In this document: piece after piece, positions 8,210 to 17,172 of the stretch
Numbering within the stretch: position 1 is the first letter of the stretch
Layout: each line of letters starts with the position of its first letter
DNA from: DATJHM01 sp963777355
Lineage (GTDB): Bacteria; Chloroflexota; Ktedonobacteria; Ktedonobacterales; Ktedonobacteraceae
Direction of reading: 5' to 3'
NCBI GenBank assembly: GCA_963777355.1
Contig: CAVZQK010000006.1
Coordinates: 1 to 64,000 of the forward strand
DNA length: 64,000 bases
Notes under the pieces: generated by a model
Databases searched by the model: none
The model's input: only the letters and a program-made list of their open reading frames with translations
Told to the model about the DNA's origin: nothing
Program-made: the position numbers and the translations under genes

Positions 8210-9166
8210 TCAGGAGTAGCAGCTAATAACAATCGCGCTAATGTCGTCAGCTTTAGCACGAATGACGACGCTGCTATCTTCACGAGAGCGAGCACCAGCC
8301 TGGTGGACCAGTCGTAGGGCAACGAGGCTGGCTGGTGCTTCTCTTAAGGTCTCTTCGATCTCGATATCTGTCAGGTTGTCATGGACACCATCGCTACAGA
8401 GGAGGACGCGATCTCCCGCCGTGAGCGTAATTTCTCCTGTGTGAATATCGAGATACTGAGGGAGATGTGGATCGGGATGTGTCAGCGCCTGTGTGATGCC
8501 GTTGCGCTTGTTGAAGTAACTGCGCTCGATCTCGTCGAGCTGTTCGCTGCGTGTCGCCTGGTCGATATACCAGGCCTCTTCTTCTGTAATACTCTCGTCG
8601 GCAATTTTTGTTGCCAGGTAGTTGTCATCTTGTGTGAGCCTTCTGATTGGCTCCCCAGGCCGTAAGAGATAGATGCGACTGTCTCCTACATGCGTATATC
8701 CTAGCCGATAGCCGCCCGTTTTGAGGCGAGAGAGAATGACCATTGCGAGCGTGGTTCCTGGATAACTGACCGCTTTCTCTTCTTTTTCTGCTTGCTCGGT
8801 TCTCCGTCTGCCTTCTTCGGTAATAGCGGCCTGAGCAGCATCTACAAGCTGTGTCAAAATCCCTGGGAGATCCAAATTCTCGGCTGCCAGAAGGCCAACT
8901 TTTGTGTGTTGTTGCTTTAAAATCTCCTTCCACTCTTGCCGAATACTTTGTACGGCAAGTTGAGAGGCGACTTCTCCCGCCTGAGCACCGCCTACCCCAT
9001 CACAGATGATTGCCAGCCCCTGGTGACGATTGACGAAAATCGTATCTTCATTGCGTTGAGGATGATCGATATGAGCAATGGTGTATCGCGAAAAAATAAA
9101 GGCCGGTTGATAATTACTTTTATCAGTGCGCTTTGTACCGTCTAAAATGTTTTTTTTACCAGACAT
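8210..9166 (-). CDS. PP2C-family Ser/Thr protein phosphatase
   Basis: A 318-residue Mg/Mn-dependent phosphatase. Metal-binding motifs of the PPM/PP2C family are visible: RNED at 38-41, CDGVGG at 55-60, GTT in the middle, THVGDSRIYLL, LCSDGVHDNL and a final EDSSVVI with the metal-binding Asp. No transmembrane segment, so it is cytosolic. It probably reverses phosphorylation by Hanks-type kinases, two of which lie elsewhere in the window. AGGAGAG lies 7-8 nt before the ATG. The gene converges on the H-NOX gene with a 46-nt gap and is divergent from the TrmB regulator. Confidence 0.93.
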   Translation of the reverse strand: MSGKKNILDGTKRTDKSNYQPAFIFSRYTIAHIDHPQRNEDTIFVNRHQGLAIICDGVGGAQAGEVASQLAVQSIRQEWKEILKQQHTKVGLLAAENLDLPGILTQLVDAAQAAITEEGRRRTEQAEKEEKAVSYPGTTLAMVILSRLKTGGYRLGYTHVGDSRIYLLRPGEPIRRLTQDDNYLATKIADESITEEEAWYIDQATRSEQLDEIERSYFNKRNGITQALTHPDPHLPQYLDIHTGEITLTAGDRVLLCSDGVHDNLTDIEIEETLREAPASLVALRLVHQAGARSREDSSVVIRAKADDISAIVISCYS

Positions 9167-9355
9167 GGAACATTCTCTCCTAATTTAGATTAAGAATATA
9201 TCGAAAACCAGCATCGCCTCGGCAAACAGTGCGCCTATTCTGGACATATTCTTTATGTATGTAGTTAGCAGTATACACAGAGAGAGCCGAATGAGTAAAC
9301 AGGGAGGTAATTCAGCTTCCATCATGACTGATCTTGTTTTTTTTGCTTTCGATCC

Positions 9356-9404
9356 TTGACAGAAAATTCTTTTATTGGGTATAGTAGTAGCGGACACTAC
9401 TACT
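9356..9404 (+). promoter_or_regulatory. Promoter with palindromic operator of the TrmB-type regulator
   Basis: TTGACA (9356-9361) and TATAGT (9380-9385) are 18 nt apart. AGTAGTAG (9383-9390) and CTACTACT (9397-9404) form an 8-bp inverted repeat with a 6-nt centre, covering the -10 box and predicted start point. The position fits autorepression by the downstream regulator. Confidence 0.7.
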
Positions 9405-9428
9405 CTTATAGAGAAAGGGAGAGATTAT

Positions 9429-10283
9429 TTGAGCGAAGCAACTTTTGAAGAGATGAAGCAGCTCGGTTTTACAGGGGCCGAGGCGCAAATTTATGTCTTT
9501 CTACTGCAACATCCTCTTTCCACTGGCTATGAGGTTAGCAAGGGTGCTGGCTTGCCACGTGCCAATACCTATCAGGCGTTGGAAAGTCTGGCTGTGAAAG
9601 AACGCGTAACGGCTGTCAGCTCCGATCCTGTGCGTTATGCTCCCTTGCCGCCAGCTCAGTTGTTGAAGCGTATTCAGGTCGAGACAGAACAGCGCTGTCG
9701 CAATCTGGAGCAGCAGCTCAGCGCTCTGGAGCAACCAGAAAATGTTGGTCATTTCTGGGAACTTGAACATCGTGAGCGTATTATTGCCCGTATGCTGGAA
9801 TTAATTGAGCAGGCCGAAGCGCGTGTGGTGGCCAGTCTCTGGGCGGAAGATCTCGAACTCCTGGCTGAGGAGCTGCGGGCCGCGCGTGATCGAGGCTGCG
9901 TTGTCATTTTAAATCTCTTTGGCGATGCCCAGGCCGAGTTTGCCACTATCTATCAACATGAGGGACCCGACAAGGTCGTCAGCGGTCACGTAGTAGTGCT
10001 CGCTATCGATTTTAGCGCGGCCCTGATAGCTTCGCTGGATAGCCCGGCAACCGGAGTGATGACGCAGAATCGCACCCTGGTCCGTCTTGTAGAAAAATTT
10101 ATTCGGGATGAGGCATATCTGGCGGCGATCTACGAACATTTCTCTTCTGAGCTGGAAGCGACCTTTGGGCCTCATCTCGTTGAGCTTCGTCGCCGCCTTT
10201 TACCCGAAGCCGCCGCCGAACGTCTGGTGGCTATTACCACGCTGGGTTCGCAATCCATCAAATTGCCATCAAGCTTAAGATAG
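9429..10283 (+). CDS. TrmB-family transcriptional regulator
   Basis: A 284-residue regulator. Residues ~5-75 form the TrmB winged helix (LGFTGAEAQIYVFLLQHP, then a recognition helix in LPRANTYQALESL), followed by a helical linker and a C-terminal ligand-binding domain of the phospholipase-D-like TrmB type (~90-245). Such proteins usually control sugar or central metabolism genes. The TTG at 9429 is the likely start: AAAGGGAG lies 7 nt upstream, whereas upstream in-frame codons fall inside the promoter. It is followed by purA after 89 nt, and the two may or may not be co-transcribed. Ligand unknown. Confidence 0.87.
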   Translation: MSEATFEEMKQLGFTGAEAQIYVFLLQHPLSTGYEVSKGAGLPRANTYQALESLAVKERVTAVSSDPVRYAPLPPAQLLKRIQVETEQRCRNLEQQLSALEQPENVGHFWELEHRERIIARMLELIEQAEARVVASLWAEDLELLAEELRAARDRGCVVILNLFGDAQAEFATIYQHEGPDKVVSGHVVVLAIDFSAALIASLDSPATGVMTQNRTLVRLVEKFIRDEAYLAAIYEHFSSELEATFGPHLVELRRRLLPEAAAERLVAITTLGSQSIKLPSSLR

Positions 10284-10372
10284 ACAATTTTTCTCTTTCT
10301 TATCTTCACAAAGAGGCGCACCGCGTTTTGGTGTGTGCTGCCTGATTAGATAAAACAACAGGAGCATATCTC

Positions 10373-11647
10373 ATGGCTGGATCTGTTATTGTCGTCGTTG
10401 GCACGCAGTGGGGGGATGAGGGGAAGGGGAAGCTTGTCGACTTCTTGAGTGACGACGCCGATATTTGTATGCGTTTCCAGGGTGGTGGCAATGCTGGCCA
10501 TACTGTAGTCAATGATTTTGGTGAGTTCAAGCTTCATCTTGTGCCCTGCGGTATCTTTCGTCCCGCTTGCATCTGTGTGCTGGGAACCGGTACAGTTATC
10601 GATCCCGCAGCGTTCTTAGAGGAACTTCACACGCTTGAACAGCGTGGCATCTCCACACATAATATGTTTCTTTCTGACCGCGCCCATGTGGTTATGCCCT
10701 ATCACAAGTTGCTGGATCAGGTGGAGGATGCCTCGCGTGGAGCTTATCGCGTAGATACCACTGGTCGCGGCATCGGTCCCGCTTATACAGATAAAGTAGC
10801 GCGTATCGGGATTCGCGTCAGCGACCTGCTTGACGAGACAATTCTTCGTGATAAGTTGACTATCGTCTTGCGCCGCCATAACGCCGTGTTAACTACCGTA
10901 TATAATCAGCCAGCGCTTGAATTGGATGCCCTTGTCGCCCAGACCCTGGAGTGGAGTCAGCAATTGCGCCCACGGGTAATTGATACGATGCCGCTGGTGC
11001 GTAGCGCCTTGCGTGAAAGGAAAAACGTCATTCTGGAGGGCCAGCTCAGCGCGATGAAAGATATCGACTGGGGCTCCTATCCTTTTGTGACCTCTTCCTC
11101 TCCAACCGCTGGCGGGGCCGCTGTGGGATCTGGCTTTCCTCCTCGCAGCATTGATCGTGTTATCGGCGTCTCCAAAGCTTACAGTACCCAGGTGGGAGCG
11201 GGACCAATGCCAACCGAGTTGCGTGGTAGCGAAGCAGAGAACCTACGCAATCTGGGTGGTGAATTTGGCGCAACCACAGGTCGGGCACGCCGTGTCGGTT
11301 GGTTTGATGCTGTTGTTACGCGCTTTGTTAGCGAGCTAAACGGCTGTACCGAACTGGCAATTACCAAACTGGATATCCTCGATAATCTGGCAGAAATTCC
11401 TGTCTGCACAGGCTATCGCTACAAAGGCGAACTGCTCACCGACCTGCCCGATGCCGCCGTGCATGAGCAATGTGAGCCCATCTACGAAATCCTGCCTGGT
11501 TGGTTGCAGCCAACTGTCGGGATACGGACCCTGCAAGACCTGCCGCGCAACGCTCGTGCCTATCTGGATCGTCTGAGTGAACTGGTGAATGTCCCTTTGC
11601 ATAGCGTAGGCGTAGGCCCTCACCGCGATCAGACGATTCTAGCCTGA
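10373..11647 (+). CDS. purA: Adenylosuccinate synthetase
   Basis: Catalyses the GTP-dependent joining of aspartate to IMP, the first committed step of AMP synthesis, in the cytosol. The P-loop GTQWGDEGKGK is at the N-terminus, followed by FQGGGNAGHTV, TTGRGIGPAYTDK and KAYSTQVGAGPMPTEL, all family landmarks. Length (424) is normal. One oddity: the segment that reads EGAQGTLLDIDHGTYP in the E. coli enzyme is EGQLSAMKDIDWGSYP here, with the family GAQG tetrapeptide altered. The ATG has CAGGAG about 7-8 nt upstream. The gene ends before a GC-rich hairpin repeat shared with the convergent TMEM175 gene. Confidence 0.96.
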   Translation: MAGSVIVVVGTQWGDEGKGKLVDFLSDDADICMRFQGGGNAGHTVVNDFGEFKLHLVPCGIFRPACICVLGTGTVIDPAAFLEELHTLEQRGISTHNMFLSDRAHVVMPYHKLLDQVEDASRGAYRVDTTGRGIGPAYTDKVARIGIRVSDLLDETILRDKLTIVLRRHNAVLTTVYNQPALELDALVAQTLEWSQQLRPRVIDTMPLVRSALRERKNVILEGQLSAMKDIDWGSYPFVTSSSPTAGGAAVGSGFPPRSIDRVIGVSKAYSTQVGAGPMPTELRGSEAENLRNLGGEFGATTGRARRVGWFDAVVTRFVSELNGCTELAITKLDILDNLAEIPVCTGYRYKGELLTDLPDAAVHEQCEPIYEILPGWLQPTVGIRTLQDLPRNARAYLDRLSELVNVPLHSVGVGPHRDQTILA

Positions 11648-11701
11648 TCTTTTCTTGTAAATCCTTTTATGCGGCCCTGCTTAATCAATCATCCACGTAG
11701 G

Positions 11702-11720
11702 GGCGGCGTTTATCGCCGCC
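11702..11720. repeat. GC-rich palindromic repeat (REP-like) between convergent genes
   Basis: GGCGGCG (11702-11708) and CGCCGCC (11714-11720) flank a 5-nt TTTAT loop and are preceded by CGTAGG. The element sits 9 nt from the stop of the leftward gene and 55 nt past purA, where it could act as a transcription end or be a dispersed REP-like element. Confidence 0.5.
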
Positions 11721-11728
11721 ATGTTGCT

Positions 11729-12400
11729 TTAAAGGCGATACAGCCAGCGAATGCGTGGTGCAATTGCGTAATTGAGCTGTACCAGCACAATAAAAGTAAT
11801 GCTTACATAAGTATTAAAAATGCAGAGTAAGGCCCCAAATGCGTAGAGTGCTTGCGCGATAATGATACGACGCATAACTGCCGAACGCATTTCGGGTGAG
11901 ATCTCTTCTTTAATAAAATTCGAGCGTTCTCCATATTGCCAACCTACAAAAAGCATGGTGCCAAGAAGCAAAATATTGAGCCAATAGATCACAAGGGCGA
12001 TACGAAAAGTGATAAAAGCTGCTAAGAGTTCCGTTGAGAAAGGCATGAGAGAAACTGCAAATAAAAAACCAAGATGCAGCCATGCAAGATTGCGATTAGC
12101 TCGTTTAAAATGATTGAGCTGTGTTTGCTGCCCAACCCAGAAAATGCCGAGGGTCAGAAAACTCAAGAGATAGGTGGTAATGCTCGGTGCAAGCGTTGTA
12201 AGCTTATTCCAGAATATTGCCTCTAATGGAAGTGTTCCAGGTGACCATAGTGGTTGTCCAACAATCTGAGATATAGTGACGGCGGCAGGAATATGCAGGT
12301 TTAGCACTAGCAAGGTCATTGCAACCGCGAAGATTCCATCGCTCAAAGCCGCAAGTCGCTCCAAACTTGCGGCTGCAATCTGATTGTATAATTTGCTCAT
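11729..12400 (-). CDS. TMEM175/DUF1211-family membrane protein
   Basis: A 223-residue protein with about six transmembrane helices. The first helix carries RLAALSDGIFAVAMTLLVL, the diagnostic (F/L)SDG motif of the TMEM175 (DUF1211) family; characterised bacterial members are potassium channels working as tetramers. The second half has several further hydrophobic helices with few polar residues. The SD is weak: GGAG lies about 16 nt upstream of the ATG. It is convergent with purA. Family assignment is firm; potassium conduction is inferred from the family. Confidence 0.85.
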   Translation of the reverse strand: MSKLYNQIAAASLERLAALSDGIFAVAMTLLVLNLHIPAAVTISQIVGQPLWSPGTLPLEAIFWNKLTTLAPSITTYLLSFLTLGIFWVGQQTQLNHFKRANRNLAWLHLGFLFAVSLMPFSTELLAAFITFRIALVIYWLNILLLGTMLFVGWQYGERSNFIKEEISPEMRSAVMRRIIIAQALYAFGALLCIFNTYVSITFIVLVQLNYAIAPRIRWLYRL

Positions 12401-12648
12401 AGTATATTCTACTTTTCTCCTATTCTTTTAATAAGATGGATGCTTGTTTACAATCATAAAGAGAAAAAATTAGCTGGTCAAGAAGACGAACGTTTTAAGC
12501 GTCTGAAATTGCCCTCTATAAGCTTTTTTATTATACAAAACTATTGTTTATCTTATAAGTAGCCTTTATACTAGGCTTTCGCCTGAAAAACTGTAAATGG
12601 ACAATCCTACTATTCCATGAGATTTTTGTTTAAGAGAGGAAAAGTCAT

Positions 12649-13380
12649 ATGGCTCAACTTACTATCTTTCTTGATGATGGTGGCGTGATGAATGATAATC
12701 TGCTACGTGCTGCTCAGTGGCAACGCCTGGTTGGCGAGTTTTTCATTCCTCTGCTAGGTGGCACCTCAGAGGCATGGAGAGAGGCAAATCGCCTGGTGGC
12801 TGATGACCTGTTTCAGCCAGATGCCTGGCAAGCACGTCTCCTCGCGTTTCCCGATTATAACAGCTTTGATTTTGCCTATCAGCTCGAATGGTTGAGGGGA
12901 ATGTGTGAGTTTATAGGGCTTGTGACTCCATCAGACGAAGAGTGTATGGACCTTTCCAATCGTGCCACGGCCTTTATCACGCGCCGTGTCTTTGCAGCCT
13001 TTCCCGGCGTCGTAGAAACTATTCGCCAGCTCTACAACCAGGGCTATACTTTGCATACAGCTTCGGGAGAATCTTCATTAGATTTGAAAGGATATCTTAT
13101 AGCCATGAAGGTAGGGGATTGTTTTGGCCGCCTCTATGGCCCGGACCTGATAAATACCTTCAAGAACGGGCCAGAGTATTACGAGCGCATATTTGCTGAC
13201 CTTGCTCTTCATCCAGAGGATGCGCTCGTCGTTGATGATAACCCTGGCGTCCTCTCATGGGCAGCTCAGCTTGGCGCAAGGACGGTGCTGGTGAGTAGCT
13301 CGCCATCTCCTGCGGTAGAGAACAGGCTCTCTATGAAGAGTCTGGCTGAGCTTCCCTCTCTTATCCTGCAACTGACTTGA
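12649..13380 (+). CDS. HAD-superfamily hydrolase
   Basis: A 243-residue haloacid-dehalogenase-like hydrolase. Motif I is FLDDGGVMND, with the nucleophilic Asp followed by the GGV variant also seen in other HAD proteins; motif II is LHTASGESS; motif III/IV ends in VVDDNPG. The helical cap (~15-110) is inserted after motif I, as in subfamily I. It is probably a phosphatase; the substrate cannot be read. GAGAGGAAAAG lies shortly before the ATG. Its 3' end overlaps the 3' end of the convergent thioredoxin gene by 20 bp. Confidence 0.82.
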   Translation: MAQLTIFLDDGGVMNDNLLRAAQWQRLVGEFFIPLLGGTSEAWREANRLVADDLFQPDAWQARLLAFPDYNSFDFAYQLEWLRGMCEFIGLVTPSDEECMDLSNRATAFITRRVFAAFPGVVETIRQLYNQGYTLHTASGESSLDLKGYLIAMKVGDCFGRLYGPDLINTFKNGPEYYERIFADLALHPEDALVVDDNPGVLSWAAQLGARTVLVSSSPSPAVENRLSMKSLAELPSLILQLT

Positions 13381-13804
13381 ACTTGAGCAGGGCATCAATC
13401 TGCTCAGCAAGTCGCTGTGTAGGCGCAAAACCGTAATTGACTGCCTGGACCTGTCCATGTGTATCCAGTACCACTGTTGAAGGGACCGTCATTACGCGAT
13501 ACTGCTGAGCTATACCCGGTTCTTGTACAGCATCAACTTTTACGATTTTTACCATTGCTCCATAAGTGTTGACCAGGCGCTCTAAAGCGGGGGACTGAAG
13601 CGTATGGCATTGACGGCAATCAGGAGTGCTGAAGGCCAGGATACGTATGCTGGATGTTTCAGCTCCTTGCTCTTTCCCAATAGCAGGCAACGCGAGCACA
13701 GCCCTGCGCTGTCTTTCAACAAAGAGTCTTACTGCCCAGACTGTCAACCAGAGAAGCGCCAGCACTCCCAGCAGGAGAGCCAGACGAATGAGCATATCGG
13801 TCAT
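13361..13804 (-). CDS. Membrane-anchored thioredoxin-fold protein (CRQC)
   Basis: A 147-residue protein with an N-terminal transmembrane helix (~4-24) and an extracytoplasmic thioredoxin domain. The active site is CRQC within STPDCRQCHTL, and the cis-Pro loop is VMTVPSTVV. The likely job is disulfide exchange outside the membrane. The start is set at the ATG preceded by GAGAGGAG; a longer frame upstream is really the shifted C-terminus of the DUF4395 gene. When that frameshift is undone, the DUF4395 stop falls only 4 nt before this ATG, so the two form an operon. DUF4395 and thioredoxin genes are often neighbours in other bacteria. Confidence 0.88.
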   Translation of the reverse strand: MTDMLIRLALLLGVLALLWLTVWAVRLFVERQRRAVLALPAIGKEQGAETSSIRILAFSTPDCRQCHTLQSPALERLVNTYGAMVKIVKVDAVQEPGIAQQYRVMTVPSTVVLDTHGQVQAVNYGFAPTQRLAEQIDALLKFKSVAG

Positions 13805-13808
13805 CTGC

Positions 13809-14301
13809 TTAGACTCCTCTCCAGTGAAATTCACCTTCGTAACGCACGCGTGGGAGCAGTCCCAGGCGTCCGAGATGATAATACACGAAACAGCCAGCGC
13901 AAAAGCCCACACTGAAATTTAGAGGTTGCGAGCACAAATACAATCAGATCCAATACCCAGCCGGCAGTATGAGCGGATGTCAAAAAGAGCAAAATTGTCG
14001 CGGCAAGCAGGAAAATTGCGCCAATACCCTGGGCAAAACGATGTGGTGCTGGATCATCCTCTACAAATTTGGGTTGTAACAGGTGCAGGGGTACCACTAC
14101 ACCTTTATAGAGGAAGCGGAAGGGACCAGCGTTTGGTACGAGCGCACTCAAGGTCAAGCAGAGAGCTGCTACTGCTACCAGAAGTGGTTGACTGAAGAGA
14201 AAGGCCAGCGCGGTGAGTACAACTACGCAGCCCTGCGAAAATCTCAGCAGATGGCTGTCGAGGCGTGGGCTTGCCGTATCGGCAATGGTTGATGTATTCA
14301 T
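13809..14301 (-). CDS. DUF4395 membrane protein, frame interrupted near its end
   Basis: The frame as written gives 156 residues ending at 13831, but its last ~30 residues are out of character. Moving by one base near 13921-13925 restores a conserved ending, NFSVGFCAGCFVYY and then GLLPRVRYEG, that contains the family CxxC and stops at 13809, just before the thioredoxin ATG. So a one-base change (an extra T in ACCTCTAAAT on the coding strand) separates the four-helix membrane part from its cysteine-containing C-terminus. AAGGGG lies 7-8 nt before the ATG. The family is linked to disulfide/thioredoxin systems by neighbourhood. Whether the break is real or a sequencing error cannot be told here. 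Confidence 0.8.
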
Positions 14302-14338
14302 GGTTCATGCCCCTTGTGGCGAACGGAATAATTGAAAC

Positions 14339-14358
14339 ATATACTATACAAAGTATAT
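14339..14358 (-). promoter_or_regulatory. Palindrome overlapping the probable promoter of the DUF4395 operon
   Basis: ATATACT (14339-14345) and AGTATAT (14352-14358) are perfect inverted repeats with a 6-nt centre. Reading leftward, the same segment contains TATAGT preceded 16-17 nt upstream by TTCACA, so the palindrome would cover the -10 box of the operon. Confidence 0.45.
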
Positions 14359-14463
14359 CAAGAATGTGAACATTAAGCTAGTCTCAGTTATTCCTATATT
14401 GTTCTTGGTGAGTCTATCGTTCGGATCAAATTACCATACTATGGGTAATTCATGTGCATTCTC

Positions 14464-14524
14464 GTAGGGCAGAGCGGCTTGCCCGTCTCCTGTTCGCTTA
14501 CTACGATCTCGCTGGATGTTGCTC
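14464..14524. repeat. Dispersed repeat, copy 1
   Basis: The segment starting GTAGGGCAGAGCGGCTTG and continuing through CCGTCTCC and GTTCGC is clearly similar (about three quarters identical by eye) to 46910-46970. Both copies lie in non-coding DNA, pointing to a small interspersed element. Confidence 0.5.
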
Positions 14525-14623
14525 GTACCTTTTCTTGATCTAGACAGCTTTACAGTTTCTATATTACAATTGCCAAAGAGAGCAAAAATAACAGTGTAAT
14601 TTCGTAAGGAGAAGAAACCGTCA

Positions 14624-16047
14624 ATGCCTGAGCCATATCAGATAGCAATTGTCGGCGGAGGCATTACCGGTCTCGTCGCTGCATATACGCTGCAAAAACA
14701 CTTCCAGCAGATAAGTAAGTCTCCCCGCATTCTCTTATTGGAGGCCGCTCCTCGCCTGGGAGGAAAAATTCACTCGCTAGAGTTTGCCGGGATGACTATA
14801 GATATCGGCGCGGAAGCATTTGTAGCCCAGGCTGGTCGTCAACTCTGTCGTGATCTGGGCATTGAAGAGAAGCTCTCAGCTCCTCTCACTAGTCAGACGA
14901 ATATCTGGACGAGGGGCCGCATCTGTCCATTGCCAGAGGGCCTGGCAATGGGCGGTATTCCCACAAACCCGTTCCTCGTGGCCCAGGCGGGAATGCTCTC
15001 CCCATTGGGGGTCTTGCGAGCTGGATTAGACCTTGTACTCCCACGTACAAAACTGCCTGCCGAACCAACTATTGCTCAGGCTATTGGCCCTCGTCTGGGA
15101 CAGGATGTCTTAAATAATCTGGTTGAGCCATTGATTGGTGGTATCCATGCTGGCCGCGCTGACCGTCTGAGCCTGCCTGCCGTCGTTCCGCCATTGGCTG
15201 TGGCCGCACGGGAACACCGGAGCCTCATCCTCGGCCTGCGTCCACATCCTCAGAAACAGGGACAAAACCGATCTGAAGGAGTCAAAAGCGCGGTGCCGCA
15301 ACTCCTGACCTTTGAAAAGGGTCTCGCGTATCTTATTCAATCTCTGTATCAAGCTCTTAATCATGTGGAAGTGCGTACTAGCATGCCTGTGCAGACCTTG
15401 CGGTATGGAGCGGATAGTCATTACCGGATCGTATGCGCAAATGGAGAAGAGATCGATGCGGCCTGTGTGGTCCTGGCTTCCCCTGCTTATGCTAGCGCGA
15501 GTATTGTGCAAGATCAGCTACCTGCTGTTGCTGCTGAACTACAACATATCGAACATGCCTCAGTTATGGTTACCCATCTTGCCTATCGTCCCTCTGCTTT
15601 GCAGCAGGACGTCTACGGGGGAGTGGTTTTCTGGTGCCCAGGGCTAACGGCAAACTTATGAATGCCTGTACCTGTGTTAATTATAAATGGCCGCGACAGA
15701 GCGATGCAGACTTTCTGATCTTTCGCTGTTCTGCCGGACGCGCTGGAGATGAGCGAGCGGCTACTATGAGCGACGAAGATTTGACGGCTACGCTCCATCA
15801 AGAACTGGTTGCAGCGATTGGCCTGCGCGAACAACCTGTAGAGACGCAAGTAACACGCTGGCCCCATGCCTTCCCGCAATATGTCGTGGGTCACCAGTCC
15901 CGTATCAAGCGCCTGGAACAGGTCCTGGCTGAGCGTACTCCTGGTTTATTGGTGGCTGGTGCTCCCTATCATGGTCTTGGAATCGCCTCCTGTATGAAGG
16001 ATGGTACCCAGGTGGCCGAACGGGTTCTTGGCTACCTGGGTACTTGA
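14624..16047 (+). pseudogene. hemY: Protoporphyrinogen oxidase, split by a frameshift in a G-run
   Basis: FAD-dependent oxidation of (copro)protoporphyrinogen in haem synthesis. The N-terminus has the dinucleotide-binding motif IAIVGGGITGLVAAYTL, then LLEAAPRLGGKIHS and IDIGAEAFV, typical of HemY/HemG-type oxidases. The frame stops at 15661, and the C-terminal part (family motif GLGIASCMKDG) continues in another frame to 16047. Adding one G to the five-G run at 15617-15621 gives YGGSGFLVPRANGKLMNAC and one continuous protein of about 474 residues, normal for the family. The SD AAGGAGAAG is clear. The single-base homopolymer change suggests a sequencing error or a very recent mutation. Confidence 0.88.
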
Positions 16048-16149
16048 AATGTTCAATGCTGTGCTACCATTTCACGGAGGCGGTCATTTGTCTCAGCCTG
16101 CCACATTTAGCAGAGATAGGGAAGAATATAGGGACTCATGCCCGCCTGG

Positions 16150-16761
16150 TTAGCTAGTGAACTTTAATGAATTCATCATAGGTTGAAAAGCAGAGCTGAG
16201 CATCTGTGTGAAATTGGAGGTATCAGCCGAATAGATGACCAGGAAGAACTTGGTATTTGCTGATTTTGCTGGATAATCTGTTCCCAGGACAACTGCTTTG
16301 ATTGAGCGCCCAGTTGATGCGGAAGTGCCGCTGGCTCCTCCCTGGTTCCATGTAATTCCGTTGATGGTTGTGGTCGCGGGAAGTTGGTCTATCGCGAAAT
16401 TATTTGGATAGGTCGCCTTTAGACCGTTTATGCTGCCGGTAATTCCTGCTGAAATAGGGGTAAATGCGTTCGGGTTGGGGATCTCGGTAAGAGCAAAATA
16501 GCCTTTTTGAGCTCCTGTATCGGTGAATGTCACATTATCTCCGACCACTGTTTTTGCCCAGTCTTTGGGGTAGTTGATGGTATAGGCTTGAGCTTGATAA
16601 CTGGTCATATAAACGAGTGAAACAGATGGTGTTGTGGATGTAGCAGCGGTCCCAGACGAACTGGTCTGGCTGGAGCCAGAAGAGCCACCGCTACAAGCAC
16701 TGAAGAACAGGATCAAGAAAAATGTCAACAAAAGTGAAAGCAGGGGGAAAGATCGTTTCAT
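16150..16761 (-). CDS. Lipoprotein, PsbP-like
   Basis: A 203-residue secreted lipoprotein. A hydrophobic signal peptide ends in the lipobox FSAC with the acceptor Cys near residue 20, followed by a Ser/Gly/Thr-rich linker. The mature part (YQAQAYTINYPKDWAKTVVG, then VTFTD) resembles the PsbP-like fold found in many bacterial lipoproteins; no enzymatic motif is seen. The internal ATG is chosen because GGAGG lies 10 nt upstream and the signal peptide then begins MKRSF. Single gene. Confidence 0.8.
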   Translation of the reverse strand: MKRSFPLLSLLLTFFLILFFSACSGGSSGSSQTSSSGTAATSTTPSVSLVYMTSYQAQAYTINYPKDWAKTVVGDNVTFTDTGAQKGYFALTEIPNPNAFTPISAGITGSINGLKATYPNNFAIDQLPATTTINGITWNQGGASGTSASTGRSIKAVVLGTDYPAKSANTKFFLVIYSADTSNFTQMLSSAFQPMMNSLKFTS

Positions 16762-17172
16762 GAAAAAATAGCCTCCAAATTCATATGCAGAGAGCATAAA
16801 TTCTTGTAATATAACTCTTTTTATCGTCGTTTCTGAGAATATAATATTTGTCGTGCGCGCAAAAATAAAGAGCCTGGGTACTATGTTTATTATACGCCTA
16901 AGTGTTGCTGGGCTTTAAGATTAGGAGTTCCTCCCTAGTACTTTTGTTATGCAATGCTTCTTCTACAGAAATTGAGCCATTGTTGCCAGGAAAAGGAGAG
17001 ATGCCGCCGTTGCGGCTAGTCATTTTTCTCTTTTCATTGCCGTAATAATATATGTTAGGCTATAATTTTAGGGTATTACAGGGAAAAGTTTTGATTTTTC
17101 CTCATCTGAGAATGAGTATAGCTGGCATTCTGTAGTGAGAAAATTATAGGGCAAGAGGTAGGACTACTAACG
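16762..17172. other. Divergent intergenic region
   Basis: AT-rich with stretches of TATAAT-like sequence near 17048-17070 that may serve the histidine kinase gene, but no well-spaced -35/-10 pair is convincing. No RNA gene is recognised. Confidence 0.35.
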
